A stretch of 64,000 nucleotides of DNA from Auriscalpium vulgare (taxonomy: Eukaryota; Basidiomycota; Agaricomycetes; Russulales; Auriscalpiaceae), in contig JAHBBC010000014.1 in NCBI GenBank assembly GCA_019915015.1, forward strand, positions 620,001 through 684,000. The letters run 5' to 3'. The position numbers and the translations under genes were made by a program. Every line of letters starts with the position of its first letter. The stretch's first letter is position 1. The notes below the pieces were generated by a model. It made no database searches. It was not told where the DNA came from and worked only from the letters and a program-made list of their open reading frames with translations. Positions 45,372-55,558 of this stretch are shown here, piece after piece.

Positions 45372-45649
45372 CGAGCGATTCCTGTAATTTGCCCAAGGCG
45401 CCCTTAGGGCCCAGTAATGCCATTCCGTTCCCTATCCCTTCTTCTTGACTCGCGCGCGAACGATCGCTAAACCGTGTGAAGGTAAGCGCCGCACCTGTCG
45501 CGGCCCGGCGGGCCCGCTCTGCTTCCACGTCGGAAGCAAAAACCCACACGCTGGCGCGGCGCCCCGTCTTAACGCGACGCGTTGCGCCTCGACCTCTCCG
45601 TCTCTTTCTTTCCTCCCCTCACCTCTCCCTATCTCCCCCTTCCCTGGCC
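45372..45649. other. Spacer between passenger genes C2 and C3
   Basis: 278 bp with no supported gene; the part just before 45650 is pyrimidine-rich, as is common upstream of fungal start codons. Confidence 0.4.
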
Positions 45650-47560
45650 ATGTCTGCGTTCTCCCGCCCGATCAACCTCAGGAAACGGCTGTCCGCCGTA
45701 GAAGCGCTCGTCGCCTCCCTCCCCACAGTCGACTCCGCCCACTACGGCGAGTTCGCCGCGAACTGGGAGTCGGCCACGGTGAGTGCCCACGGCCTCTCGC
45801 TCCCGACGCTCTGCTGACCCTCCCTTGTGTTCAGTCCGCCTATGCTGAGGTGTTGGGGGAGGACCCCCCGCCGTCCGAGGTGCTGGACAGGATCGGGGCC
45901 GTGTCCGCCGTTGTCGACGCCTGGCCGTCCTCCGGCCTCTCCCCCACGCCGTCCTCACCCGCCATCCCCCACTCCACTCCCGTCGCCGCTCCCCTCTCCC
46001 GTCAGGCTGGCAAGCGGGCCCGCGCCGGCAGTGCCCTCCCCGCGCCTTCTGTCCGCCCCCCGGTCTCTTCCACGCCTCACCGCGCCGCCGCCCGCGCTTC
46101 CCCGCCGCCCACCAAGCGCAACCGTGAGTCCGCCCCCTCCGAGGCTGACGCCGAGGCCGAGGTCGACGAGCTAGATGAGGCGGGGGACCCGCAGGAGCCC
46201 GTCGCGCAGCGCACCCGCGGCGCCACCAAACTCCCCGCCCCCCGATCAGTCCCCGCCGCCGCCAAGTCGAAGGGCAAGGGCAAAGCCGTCCGCAGCTCTA
46301 AGCGCCCCGCCAACGTCCCCTCCGGCTCCCTCGTGCCTCCGCCCGCTGTCACTGCCCCCTCTTCCGAGGCCGGCTCCCCCGCGCCCGCCGCCGACCCTTC
46401 CACCTCCGTCAAGGGCGCCAAGATCCCCGTCGCTGACACCTTCCCGGGCCGCCGCCTTCGGGTACGTCGCCCTTTTCTTGTCCGTCGTGTTGCGCCGCTC
46501 ACACTCCGACCCTCAGGCTTCCGCCCCCTGCTACCGCTGCGCCACGATGGACTCCCACCCCACGTGCTTCTTCACGGACGTCAGCGGCCGCCAGTGCCAT
46601 CGCTGCTTCGTGGGCCACCACAAGTGCGACGACGGTATCCGCGGGACGCACGCGTACGTGGTGGGCAGCAACGGAGTCTCGCAGGATGTCGACCCTGCCG
46701 GCATCCATGTCCGTCCCCGGTCCTCCGCCTTCGACTGGGCCGACCACCCCGACCCTGCCGGCGCCGTCCCCATCCTCCGCTACGACTCCCCGCCGCAGCT
46801 TTTCCGGACCTACAACGTGCTCACGGAGGAGCTCAACACCATCAGCGTCAACTACACGACGCTCGACGCCCGGGCCCGCGGCATCGTCGCTGAGCGGAAC
46901 TGGGTCTGGCAGACCCTGCAGCAGCTCGGCGACCCCGCGTTCCCTGCGCCTGCTGGGGGCCTCATCTCGCCGCAGGTTGGCCCCTTCGATCCGCCGCGCC
47001 GCATCCCTCTCCCTGCTCCCCCCGCGTTGCGCGCCGCTTCTCCCGCGCCGGCCAGGCCTGCCTCGCGCCTCCTCCTCGCGCCACCCTCGTCGGCTCTCAT
47101 CGCCTCTTCCCTCCCGCTGCTTAGCGCCGCCGTCGTGCCTCTCGTCGGTCGCGCCTCTCGCCTTCCTTCCCCCGTGCCTCCGGTTGCTCCCGCCGCGCCC
47201 TTCTCGCCGCTCGCCGCTGCCGCTCCTCCCGCGTCGGACCCTGCCCCCGGCCCTACCATGCCTACCGCCGCCGCTCCCTCCTTCGAGGATGTCGGCCGCC
47301 CTCCGCCGCGGCTGATGGTCCCGCTGACCCCGCGCCCGCCGCTTAGCCGCTTGCAAGCCTTCTTCAAAAGGAGTCGCCCCTGCTTCAACAGCAGAGGGCC
47401 TTGGTGCTTCGATGCGGGGGGCGTTCCTCGTGTCCTAGGTGGGGGTTTCGGCGTCTCGCTGTCGTGTTGTCCGCTCGTTATCGGTCTGTTCATAGTTGTT
47501 CGCTATCCGTCGCTACCTCTTTGCTGTGTACATAGAATTTGCTATCCTGCTATGTTGTGA
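45650..47560 (+). CDS. Antisense passenger gene C3 (six-cysteine, KGKGKA-rich protein)
   Basis: Three exons (45650-45778, 45835-46461, 46517-47560) give about 599 residues; the last exon could contain a further unrecognised intron. After a 43-residue first exon, the protein has a long serine/proline/alanine-rich region with the basic patch KSKGKGKAVRSSKR. The third exon opens with PCYRCATMDSHPTCFF and continues to QCHRCFVGHHKCDDGIR, a C-x2-C-x7-C-x9-C-x2-C-x5-C pattern. A helical stretch with ELNTISVNYTTLDARARG and NWVWQTLQQLGDP follows, then a proline/alanine-rich tail. The combination of KGKGKA patch and six cysteines matches the passenger gene of B. A zinc-binding, nucleic-acid or chromatin role is inference. 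Confidence 0.65.
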
Positions 47561-47818
47561 ATAGAGTCAATTGCTTGTGTCACAGTGTGAGCGTGTCCTA
47601 TCGCGTTTCCGGCGCGACCTCAGCCTTGTTCCAGACCCTTGAAGCCTTAGTCGGTGCTTGCCCAGTCCGAGCTTCGCTAGCGCTCGCGACCTCGACTTAT
47701 CGTGCTGACTCGTCTCCGTCCGTACTTCCAGCTGTTCAGTCCTAAATACCACCGTCTAATCCTCCCCCCAACTGAAATATCAACTGTCCTCAGTCGCCGT
47801 AGTGCTGGGCGGTACTTT
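47561..47818. other. Spacer between C3 and pol of element C, with a second polypurine-tract-like segment
   Basis: Bases 47762-47798 match the 3' polypurine-tract segment at 42481-42517 in 32 of 37 positions, including the full G6 run on the minus strand. The passenger block is therefore bracketed by two copies. No gene is seen here. Confidence 0.7.
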
Positions 47819-50800
47819 TTAGACGGTGATCTCGTCGTCCTTGTCATCGTCTTCCAGGGTGGGGTCATCTGCTTCCTCTTCATGAATGGCATCGTGATCC
47901 TGCCTATCTCCATGAAGTAGCTTGTCCACCCTGGACTGTGGGACGTCCAGAAATTCGGGCAACTCTGGCAGCGCAATGTTCGTTCGCGCGAAGTAAGGCA
48001 GGACGCGAAACTCCGCGACCGGTCGGTCGAAGAGCGCACCGTGGAGGTCCGCAAGCACGTAAGGTCCTCCTTTCCGTCGGCCAATTACCACGAACGGTCC
48101 ATCGTAGCGCGGAAGCATTTTGTGATCTAATGACTTCTCGTACCGCGTGAAACGTAGGAGGACCAAGTCGCCTCTCTTGAAATTGTAGTCGCGAATCGTC
48201 GCTTCGTGGTCACGTTCAAATTTTACCGCCGCGATACGTCGCGCTTCAAAGACTTTGTCGTGGATGGTCCTTAACTGGGCTTTTCTCTTTTGTAGGGCAA
48301 TTGCCCTGCGCGCTATGAGGTCTGTGGAAGACAGTAGAGACTCGGGCGGAGGCATCAAGTATGAGGCCTCGATGATATCCAGCGGCATTAGCGGCTGCGT
48401 TCCTGTTACCGCGAAGTATGGCGAGCAGCCCATCCTCCGCCTGATCGTTATCCTGTCTGACCAGAATACCGAGTACGCGACCGAGGACCATTTTGCAGCA
48501 TTTCCATCGGCTGCCTTGTAGAGCGCTTGACGTACGTCGAAGTGAGACCGCTCGACTATTCCGTTGGCTCGCGAATTATATCCCGATATTCGAATGTGCC
48601 GGACTCCATACTTATGCGACAGGGATTCCAAGGCCGACACGAACGGTGCGCCGTTGTCCGTGACCACTTCTCGCAGGGCGCCCCACCGGCACAAGACGTC
48701 TTCGAAAATCCATTTCGCGATGGCATCCGCCGTCTCCGCCCTTAGCATTCTCCACTCTGGATAGTGGGTTACGGAGCAGCGTCCTTGCACGATGTATTTG
48801 AATCCGCCGCTTGCTGGCATATGCATGGTGTCTGCATACATCTTTGCAAAAAGGTTCGCCGGCGTTGCCACCGTTGGCGGTATCAGGCTGTGGCGAACTA
48901 GTCGGGTTTCGCAAATATGGCACGTTCTCACCCACCAGGCCACGTCTGCGTCCACGTATGGCCACCAGAAACGCTCCAACAGCATCATCCGCATCGCGTA
49001 GACGCCTTTGTGTCCGACATCGTCATGAGCTGCTTTGAGGACCGCGATACGTCGGTCTCCTCCCAGCACGAGTTGGTGCCTGCCTTGGTGGTGCCTTTTG
49101 AAAAGGCGGTCCCCATCCCTGAAGAACTGGAGCGCGTATCTAGCGAAACGAGCGAACTGTTCGTCGGTCAAGTCCGCTGGCCGCGCCAGGGTCCCTAACC
49201 AGTCCCTGACTAGTTCCAGCCGCTTATCAGCTTCATGAGCCTTGTCTGATCTGGGAACATCGCGATACGTCACGTCCTGTGCTGGTGCGGGTTGCATTTG
49301 GACCGTAGTTGCCCAGACGTCGGCCGGTTCATCGTGGGAGCGCCGGGCCTCCTCGCGACGTATCGCGTCCTGGCTTGAACCAGCCCCGTGTTCGTCTGCT
49401 ATGCTTCCTGGCCCCGTCCATCCAGCTTGCCGTCGCGAGGCTCTCTCTTGCGCTGTCTTCGGGACTACCATGTTTACAATATGTGCGAAACCATACACCG
49501 CATCAACCCAGTCGTCGAAGTCGTCTTCCTGTTCCGGAGCGTCTCCTGGTTGCCTGCGCCTCCTGGATAGGCCGTCGGGCCCGTGGAAGAGTCCCGGCAC
49601 GTGTACTAGCTCAAAATGGAACATCAGGATGCCTATAATCCACCTGTTCATACTGGCCGATGGCTCGAGGTCAGGATTTTCCAGCATGCCTTTGATATAC
49701 CTGGCGTCAACCTCAATGGTCAGGTTCCTCACCCCTATCAGGTAGACTTTAAGGGCCCGCAGGGCTCGAAAAAGACCATAGAGCTCCAGCTTGGGCTGCG
49801 AGAACCGCGCTTCGCGATCGTTTAGCGCGATGCTACCAAATCGAGAATATCGGCGTCTCTTCCTGTCTTGGGGGGCGTTGGGGTCCGCCTGACTCAATAG
49901 GAAACCCACCGCGATGTACGAGGTGTCTACCGCTAGGATCACGGGGGCCTCCGACGTGTAGTCAATCGGTAGGAGCGCTGGTGATGCGAGGACTGCCTCC
50001 TTGAGGTCCTCCATAGCTCGCGACTGTTCGGGTCCCCATTCGAACGGGACGTCCTTCCTCGTCAGGTGTGTCAAGGCATGGGCTCGGTGCGCAAAGTTTC
50101 GGATAAAGATGCGCAGGACTCCAACTGTCCCCAAGAAAGCCCGTACGTCTGAGAGGTCCGTGCACGGCCCCCAATTGCGAATCTTCGCGACCTTTTCTTC
50201 GTCTGCCATCCTTCCTTGCGGTGTGCAGCGATGCCCTACCACGTAGAATTCTGGTACGCACAGCTGTGATTTCCATCCTGAGAACGTGCCATGACAGTAG
50301 CGCATTCGTTGGACTACCCTGTTAACGTTGTCAAAGTGTTCCCATACGAACCGCCTTATGCCGTTGTTGCCGGGGATCGTTTCGTATCCTCCACCTTCCG
50401 TCCTGTAGTCCGAGTCCGGCCCCTTCAGGGGGACGTCGTCTATAAAAGGCACCGTAATATGTGGGATTTCCGGTTGGAGAATAAAGGTCACGTCGTCGTG
50501 GAAGATCGGGACGGAATTCGTCCACCCCATAGGCAGGGTCACCAGCCGTTTTGCGCCGTACGGCGTCTGGAAAGTCGTGAGGTCCCTTGAGGCTTCATCT
50601 AGTCTCCTTTCGTCATAGCCCACGTAGAGGTCCAGAATTCCCCCGCACGGCCGCCCCGCAAACTGCTCTGCCAAATGATCTGGGAAGGGGGGTACTCCTG
50701 AGTGCGCGATGGTCACCGCATTCAGGGGTTCCAGACTATGGACTATACGGAGGCTGGTCCCGTCCTTCTTAACCACACAGAACCACCTAGAGCGGTACGA

Positions 50801-51333
50801 CGAGTTTGAGTCCTCGTAGACGCCCGCGGCGATCTTGGTCTTGATGAGCGCCATGACCTTGTCGTATATCCCTGGCGGAATCAGAATATTTCGCTGAACC
50901 CACGGCCGATGCGGAACTACTGGTATTGTGACGGGGGGAAGAAGTCTTCTCGGAAGCGCCCCCGCTCCGAGTCGTCCCAGGCAAATGCTTCGTTTTGTGC
51001 GCACATAAACGCATGCATGAGCTTCCTTTCTTCCGGCCATAGGAAATCTCCGTCGTGGACTCGGTCAAATTGTTCGCGACGTTCCGCGGTGTACCTTCCC
51101 GTGGGTACGAAGTCCGGTGGCTTCTCTGGGAGCGGCAGCATATCCGCCAGGGGGTCCCCTCTGATCTCTCTGAGGATCCGGAAGTGCTCCGGCAGGTCCG
51201 TACGAATGGGCTTTACCTTGAGGTGTGCTGGCTTGTAACGCTTCTTCGTGGCCGCAAAGACTTCGCGCTGCATCGCGGTCGGCTGTAGCTCACCCCCCAC
51301 GACCAGCCCTACCTCCTCCTGGTCCTCCAACAA
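47819..51333 (-). pseudogene. Pol of element C (RT-RNase H-integrase), one frameshift near the start
   Basis: The minus strand encodes about 1170 residues in two frames that switch near 50931, within a run of six C. The first part ends GRFREDFFPP and the second resumes VTIPVVPHRPWVQRN; B is continuous here. Reverse transcriptase has GGILDLYVGYDE and the catalytic box FIDDVPLKG (50430-50447). RNase H has VILAVDTSYIAVGFLL. The integrase has the zinc finger HDDVGHKGV ... RTCHICE, catalytic regions ADTMHMPASGG, VTDNGAPFVSAL and NGIVERSHFD, and the GPFVVIGRRKGGPYVLA tail module, without a chromodomain. Apart from the 1-nt slip the frame is open. Pol begins in the -1 frame of protease at GGGTTTT. 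Confidence 0.87.
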
Positions 51334-51338
51334 ATCCT

Positions 51339-52790
51339 CTAGTCGCGAAAACCCTCCACCCCCTGCTTCTGGGTTCGCGAGATGCGCTTGCGGCCGCGTG
51401 GAATAGTGGGGATTGACGCCATGACTCCAGTGTTTGGGTCCGTGATCGTGATTGTCTGCCTCTCGTCTGCAAAGTTTTGCATGGTACTTCCCGTGAGAAC
51501 GTCAAAGGGCCTCCCCAGGAGCATGTTGTACGCCGGGTTGCGGATGATATGCACCTGTACGTACAGCGTTATACCCCCAATCTTCATCGGGACGTTTCTA
51601 GCCAGGCCTAGCGACCTATCGCGACTTTTGTTGGCCGATATCATATCCAGGCGAACGTTCGGATCGTAATGCAGCCCGAGGTAATGGCATACGTCCTCAG
51701 ACATGGAAATAATCTGCGACCCGGGATCCACGACTGCCTCGATGTGCGCTTGGTTGTCGACTAGTGGCAAAATCGAACGGAGGGCCAGTGATTCCTTGGC
51801 GACTTCCAACGGCTCAGGGTCTGGTTCCCCGTCTCCTGCTTCTCCTAGATCTCCCATCAGAACCTCCACAATGACTTCTCCTACACGCGTCCCCTCGGGC
51901 AACTCCGTTGGCTGGTGTCCCAGGGCTTGCAGAAAGGTTTCGGGCATATGGTCCGCGAATCCCCTCACCACCTTCTCGTCCTCTCCTGCCCCTTCGTCCT
52001 GGTCAAAGTCGAACGGAAAGAACTCTGGTTCGCTTTCCACCATCGCCTGGACTACTGGTACTCTTGCCTCGTTTGGGACCCGCTTAGGGGTCACCACGTT
52101 GCGAACTTGAGCGCGTACTTCCGGGGCAATGGACATGAGCTCCCTCTGTGTCAAGGTGACCTCCGCATTCATGGCCCTCTCATAAACCTTATTTGCTATT
52201 ACGGGGTCGCGGACCGGGGCAACCTTATTGTATGCTGGGTCCGCCTTGCGCTGCCCCGCGCTTCGTTGGTAACTTGCCGGCCCTATGTACGTCGCGTCGG
52301 GCACCTTCGCGAAAGGATGGATCGGAGGTGTTAACGGCTCCTCACCCGCTGTGGTGTCTTCGTCGGCCTGCCTTTGTTTGTCTGCGCTATCCCCAGTCTC
52401 CCCTGGTCGGTCGACTGCCTCCGGCTCGAAGGAAACCTGCTTCTTGGCTTGCGTAAACGGCTTCCTCTTCGGGATGACCACCTCTGGGATTCGTCGCGAT
52501 CTTTCGCGCTTGCCAGGCAGCAGCCCTATTGCCTGGGGAAACTCGCCCGCGTCCAGTGCGGCCTGCCGGCGTTCCTTCTGAGCTTGCCTTTCCGCTCGGG
52601 CCGTCAGGAGTACTGCCATCTCCTGCTGTAGCTCCGTCATTCTGTCTTCGTCGGTCAATTGCGGCGTCAGTTGGATTAGGCCGGCGACCGTCTGCACTTT
52701 GGCCGGCACCGGCTCGTAGTCCATCGTCGTCAGCATCATGGCTTCTGACTGTCCGTGTTGATTCCCGGCGTAGTTAGTACGCATCCACAC
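51339..52790 (-). CDS. Protease and C-terminal gag region of element C
   Basis: This frame continues from gag after a 1-nt shift at about 52785. It encodes a charged linker (VAGLIQLTPQLTDEDRMTEL, shared with A), then MSIAPEVRAQVRNVVTPKR, then the retropepsin-like domain with DPGSQIISMSEDVCHYLGL and MLLGRPFDVLTGS. The stop TAG at 51339 lies two codons after the canonical slippery heptamer GGGTTTT (51348-51354, minus strand). In A the equivalent of this frame is fused to gag, so the break upstream is probably a mutation. Confidence 0.8.
   Translation of the reverse strand: MWMRTNYAGNQHGQSEAMMLTTMDYEPVPAKVQTVAGLIQLTPQLTDEDRMTELQQEMAVLLTARAERQAQKERRQAALDAGEFPQAIGLLPGKRERSRRIPEVVIPKRKPFTQAKKQVSFEPEAVDRPGETGDSADKQRQADEDTTAGEEPLTPPIHPFAKVPDATYIGPASYQRSAGQRKADPAYNKVAPVRDPVIANKVYERAMNAEVTLTQRELMSIAPEVRAQVRNVVTPKRVPNEARVPVVQAMVESEPEFFPFDFDQDEGAGEDEKVVRGFADHMPETFLQALGHQPTELPEGTRVGEVIVEVLMGDLGEAGDGEPDPEPLEVAKESLALRSILPLVDNQAHIEAVVDPGSQIISMSEDVCHYLGLHYDPNVRLDMISANKSRDRSLGLARNVPMKIGGITLYVQVHIIRNPAYNMLLGRPFDVLTGSTMQNFADERQTITITDPNTGVMASIPTIPRGRKRISRTQKQGVEGFRD
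51348..51354 (-). promoter_or_regulatory. Candidate -1 ribosomal frameshift site at the protease/pol junction of C
   Basis: In the protease frame the codons are GAG GGT TTT CGC GAC TAG, so G GGT TTT is an X-XXY-YYZ heptamer. Slipping by -1 enters the pol frame (SRLEDLLEDQEEV). The same arrangement with GGATTTT occurs in A. Confidence 0.6.
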
Positions 52791-54363
52791 GCTGCTTCAG
52801 CGGGCCTTCTCCTAGCGGGATAAGTCCTCCACCCTTCAGAACGACCCGGTTGTTGTGGTCCCTAGATACGCGACCCGTCGCGATGTAGTCCTGGACCACC
52901 ATACATTCCCTGACGAAGTGCCCCGTTTGGCCGCAGAAAAGGCATCCTGACGGCCCCCCCTGTCCGCCTTGATTTCCTTGCGTGGCGCGCGGCTGTTGAG
53001 TTCCCGAGGTACCCCCATAACCCCTCTGACCTCCGCCGTTCCCCTGGTTGACGAGCATCCGCGCGAACTGTTCGGCGACAGCGGCTTTGATTGCTTCTTG
53101 AAACTGTTCTATTTTGATTACAGGCTCCGTCGTTGCAACCGCCACTGCCGGACCTGCGCTGACCGCTGGTACGATTGAGGGAGTGCCCCTCAGCTCGTAC
53201 TCTCCTGCCTCTAGTACGTCGGCCATGGGGTACGGTGTTTCTTTATCGTGGTCCGGCAATTTGATCTGCAGTCTCGTCGCCACCCTTTTCATGAGGCTGT
53301 CCTGGAAAGCGCGAAGGAACGCGATATCGCGCTCACGGGTCGAGATCCTGCTTTTCTTAACCAGGAAGTCGGTGATCGCGAAGAACTGCCGATAGAATTC
53401 GCTGAGCTCGCCGCCGGACGCAATGCCCAGACGGTACCGACTGCCTACGAGCGCGTCCATGTCCGCGATGGTATACTTGCGGTCCTCATCGGCTCCCGGG
53501 TACAGTTTAACAATGGCGTCCTGAAAGTCTTGGTAGGTCTTGGTGGGATCCTTAAACTCCGGCCTCGCTTCCCACTCCTCAGCCGTCGCGACGTCTAGGT
53601 AACGCACTGCGTGGCCCTTCTTCGCCGTATCATCCGCTAGTTGAGCCCGGGCAAAGAGATGGTTCAGCTCGTCGAAGTAACGCGGTAACTCGCGGGCTTT
53701 CTGATTGAAAGACGGTGCGTTGCGGTCCCCGCGGGTGGGCATTGCGACTGGCGCGACGTTGGGCTGAGGCGGTATTGCCTGTTGTCCGCCGCCTCCCCCT
53801 CCTCCACCGCCGCCGCCTCCGCCGCCGCCTCCTCCACCCGTTCCTGTTCCTTGTTGCTGTGTGCTCATTCCTGACTGTGTTGGCGACTTTGGGTTGCTGG
53901 GGTTCGAACGGCTTGATAGAGCTTCTTGGGGATTGTTGCTAGCTTCCGCGACGTTTCGCGAAGTCCTATCTTGTAAGGAAACGGCCCGTCCCCATCCCGG
54001 ACTGACCCGTTCGTTCCTCGAGCATTCCCCCTCCGGATCATGCCGTGTGTGATGGTCGCTATCGCCACCATCAGAATTCAGAAGCAAACCTTCTAGTCCC
54101 TCGATCGTGACGCGATCCCCTCCTGTGATCAGGGACCTAGGGTCCTCTCCGGCGCGTCGGATCTCCCTACTGAGGGTCGGTCCATGCGGATCCTCTTCTT
54201 CTGATGGCAGACTTGATAGCGATGAGACTTCCCCCTGTTCGTCTTGTGGTTCCTCGATTTCTGCCTCTATGGCCGCCTGTCGCGACGTATTGCGAGCGTC
54301 CGCCCTCGTGGTCCTCTGCGGCTGTGTTTTGGGAGGTGGGCTATCTTGGGTTTCGGCGCCATG
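52774..54363 (-). pseudogene. Gag of element C
   Basis: The ATG at 54363 starts MAPKPK, as in A (MAPKAR), but a 1-nt shift soon after is needed to enter the long open frame. That frame runs through an acidic region, a run of 18 glycines, and the capsid region RELPRYFDELNHLFARAQL. Near its end is the zinc knuckle CLFCGQTGHFVREC (C-x2-C-x4-H-x4-C). The frame ends at 52774 just after KQRVDAY, where A continues into protease. Confidence 0.8.
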
Positions 54364-54431
54364 TTGATCAGCAACCGGGTGCCGTCTACGAGGCTGATTT
54401 TAAAGCTCGAACACGATCGTCATCACCATAC

Positions 54432-54449
54432 CCCTCGCGGTGGGCTCCA
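54432..54449 (-). other. Primer-binding site of element C
   Basis: Minus strand TGGAGCCCACCGCGAGGG, three bases from the 5' LTR end; identical to A and B. Confidence 0.9.
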
Positions 54450-54452
54450 AAA

Positions 54453-55109
54453 TGATACGCTATCACCCGGGACGGACCCTAGCGGGGCGTGCGGCGAGTG
54501 CCTCACAGGACAACAACCACCAACACTGCCTCCTATACGTCGCGATCCAGTCCGGGTGACTAGACTTGCTGAGTGGGAAGGTGTTCGTGTCGCTGTTGCG
54601 CTTCGTGCCCTCCCCGCGGTCATGCGGGGCCACCTCCTACCGCCTAAACACCAAACTAAACACTCACCTGCCTGGGGATGCCCTCTACGGGATCCTCCTC
54701 CGAGTGCTTCGCACCCGTGTGCGAAGCGTCCGCCTATGGGCCGTCGCACCCCCTCTTGCCTGTCCGCCTGCCTACCTGTTCCCACATCGGTGGGGTCCTG
54801 CCTTCCTAAGTCTGGTAGTGCCTCAGGCTACAGTTTCTGTGAGGTAAAGGGTGTGGGTGGCTTGCGCCGCCCACAGGTTGATTTGGGTTGCTACGTCTCG
54901 CGCAGCTCCCTAAGTAGTGGCTCTACCTACGTCGCTAAGCCCTCCCGATCTAGCCTGTTCCGGTGATCCGTTCCGTTGCCAGTCCCGGTTGCTCCTGGGT
55001 CGCCGGGCCACGTTCCCATCACCCCCGCTCCCGCGACCCTGCGCCTCGCATGCTGCTTCCCCGTCTTGCGACGTCTCGCTACACGCTTGCCCGCGGCCTG
55101 AACCTATCA
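54453..55109 (-). repeat. 5' LTR of element C
   Basis: 657 bp, partner of 41821-42477; seven differences counted by eye, six of them transitions. Confidence 0.95.
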
Positions 55110-55113
55110 CCGG
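55110..55113. repeat. Target-site duplication of C, right copy (CCGG)
   Basis: Matches 41817-41820. Confidence 0.88.
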
Positions 55114-55475
55114 CTCCCAACACATCCGAGCTGAAGCGTCATCGGCTCCTTGAGCTGGAACACATCCATTCTTGCAATGTGGGCCGCCTCATGGCTGATC
55201 CCATTCGTGGTACTCCCGCTGTCGAAGAGTACGTACATTTCGGCGCTGCCAACTTTAATATTTGCAGCTAACACCTGGTGCAGTCGTGGACTACGGTCAG
55301 GCTGTTCTGCCAGCGTTGACTGCCGGCGAATGTTGGAAGTATAAGCCCATTTCGGGACGTTCTCGGTTTTGGGGAGTACGTGAGTCGCCATGATCTGAAG
55401 TTCTGATATTTCTTCAACAGAGTCTCGGTCGGTATCGTCGCCAGCGGGACGTCCGGTCGCACGTGGTGACGACAC
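55110..55475 (-). pseudogene. Protease of D, N-terminal piece
   Basis: Encodes VLAANIKVGSAEMYVLFDSG, then STTNGISHEAAHIARMDVF; DSGS is the retropepsin active site. The frame runs into the LTR of C and resumes at 41820. Confidence 0.82.
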
Positions 55476-55558
55476 GTCGGGGGTGGTAGGTGCAGAAAGT
55501 CGGCGTGATCCATGCCGGGTATCCGAGGGTCAGAGCTTTCCATGGCACGAGCTGCCCC

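Larger units (their letters stand above)
41821..55109 (-). mobile_element. Ty3/Gypsy LTR retrotransposon C with three antisense passenger genes (complete, 13.3 kb)
   Basis: Two 657-bp LTRs, target duplication CCGG, a primer-binding site at 54432-54449 and a polypurine tract at 42478-42488 define the insertion, oriented on the minus strand inside the protease of D. Gag, protease and pol occupy 54363-47819. The next 5.3 kb, up to the 3' LTR, holds at least three spliced genes on the opposite (plus) strand. I count seven LTR differences by eye (1.1 %). Frameshifts occur in the gag N-terminus, at the gag/protease join and in pol. The word TCGCGA is strongly over-represented throughout. Confidence 0.94.

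Noticed and set aside
53790..53840. Glycine codon run in gag of C as a microsatellite of interest
   Set aside because: Simple GGC/GGA expansion in a disordered region; not unusual.
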